Below are positions 63,801 through 64,000 of a stretch of 64,000 nucleotides of DNA, in pieces. The stretch's first letter is position 1, and the number at the start of each line of letters is the position of its first letter. This DNA is from Paralithodes platypus (Eukaryota; Arthropoda; Malacostraca; Decapoda; Lithodidae). The translations under genes were made by a program, and so were the position numbers. The stretch lies in the NCBI GenBank assembly GCA_032716605.1, contig CM064530.1, forward strand, positions 6,348,086 through 6,412,085. The letters run 5' to 3'. The notes below the pieces were generated by a model. It was not told the origin of the DNA and did not search any database. It saw only the letters and a list, made by a program, of their open reading frames with translations.

Positions 63801-64000
63801 AATGTGACGCTTTGGCTTCCAATCTTGGTAGATTGGGAGGTCAATCCACGTTAGAGACGCCGTCACTTGAGATCTAGAAAATATATAAGTAAAAGGAACA
63901 GTCAGAGTAAGCTATTATAGGTTGATTATAAAGGTATTAACCTGTTACAACAATAAAACAAGTGGAAACAGCGTTTGGATGGTCAAAATCGGCGATACAG

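Noticed and set aside
63417..63866. 149-codon - strand open frame at the right end
   Set aside because: It lies in the GC-rich dispersed repeat also present at 38225-38470, with no domain.

Overview
The window is animal nuclear DNA, most likely from a decapod crustacean. That attribution is inferred from intron-rich genes with GT/AG boundaries, GGTTA/TAACC (arthropod-type TTAGG) runs, crustacean-style retroelements with GATA/TACA/TAAC-type tails, and extreme repeat density. There are no bacterial features (operons, Shine-Dalgarno sites, CRISPR).

Three host genes can be supported. (1) A BANP/SMAR1-type BEN-domain chromatin protein on the + strand: eight coding exons at 9174-18202, all splice phases consistent, 394 residues. 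(2) A very unusual Cys-loop ligand-gated ion channel on the - strand: thirteen coding exons from 36520 down to 26237, about 1011 residues. Its predicted order is signal peptide, pentraxin domain, C-type-lectin-like domain, LDL-receptor class A module, Cys-loop ligand-binding domain, four membrane segments. It is tail-to-tail with BANP. (3) The first coding exon (59914-60033, + strand) of a probable USP22/non-stop-type ubiquitin hydrolase whose remaining exons lie beyond the window or could not be seen.

The rest, roughly 80 percent, is transposon-derived or tandemly repeated. There are decayed non-LTR retrotransposons (18.8-22.2 kb, 33.9-35.5 kb, 45.8-46.5 kb and many 3' ends), tRNA-derived SINEs, and at least five families of short terminal-inverted-repeat or foldback elements (MITEs). 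Two MITE families end at TTAA, as piggyBac-type elements do; one has a mariner-like TACAGTC terminus. Nested insertions are common and sometimes show the target-site duplication directly.

Tandem arrays have units of 58 bp (947-1994), 42 bp (10030-10327), 68 bp (28465-28860), about 53 bp (51105-52435) and about 53 bp degenerate (48005-48325). Two of them begin in the 3' tail of a retroelement, which suggests a common origin mechanism.

Layout: 0-9 kb minisatellite, LINE ends and foldbacks with TTAGG-like centres; 9-18 kb BANP; 18-26 kb nested LINE/SINE/MITE; 26-36.5 kb the channel gene; 36.5-38.2 kb unidentified sequence; 38-59 kb almost pure MITEs and simple repeats; 59.9 kb onward the USP22-like first exon and its intron. 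The three genes show no evident functional link. The channel is the candidate for an undescribed system: a membrane receptor whose ectodomain carries two or three immune/lectin-type recognition modules.
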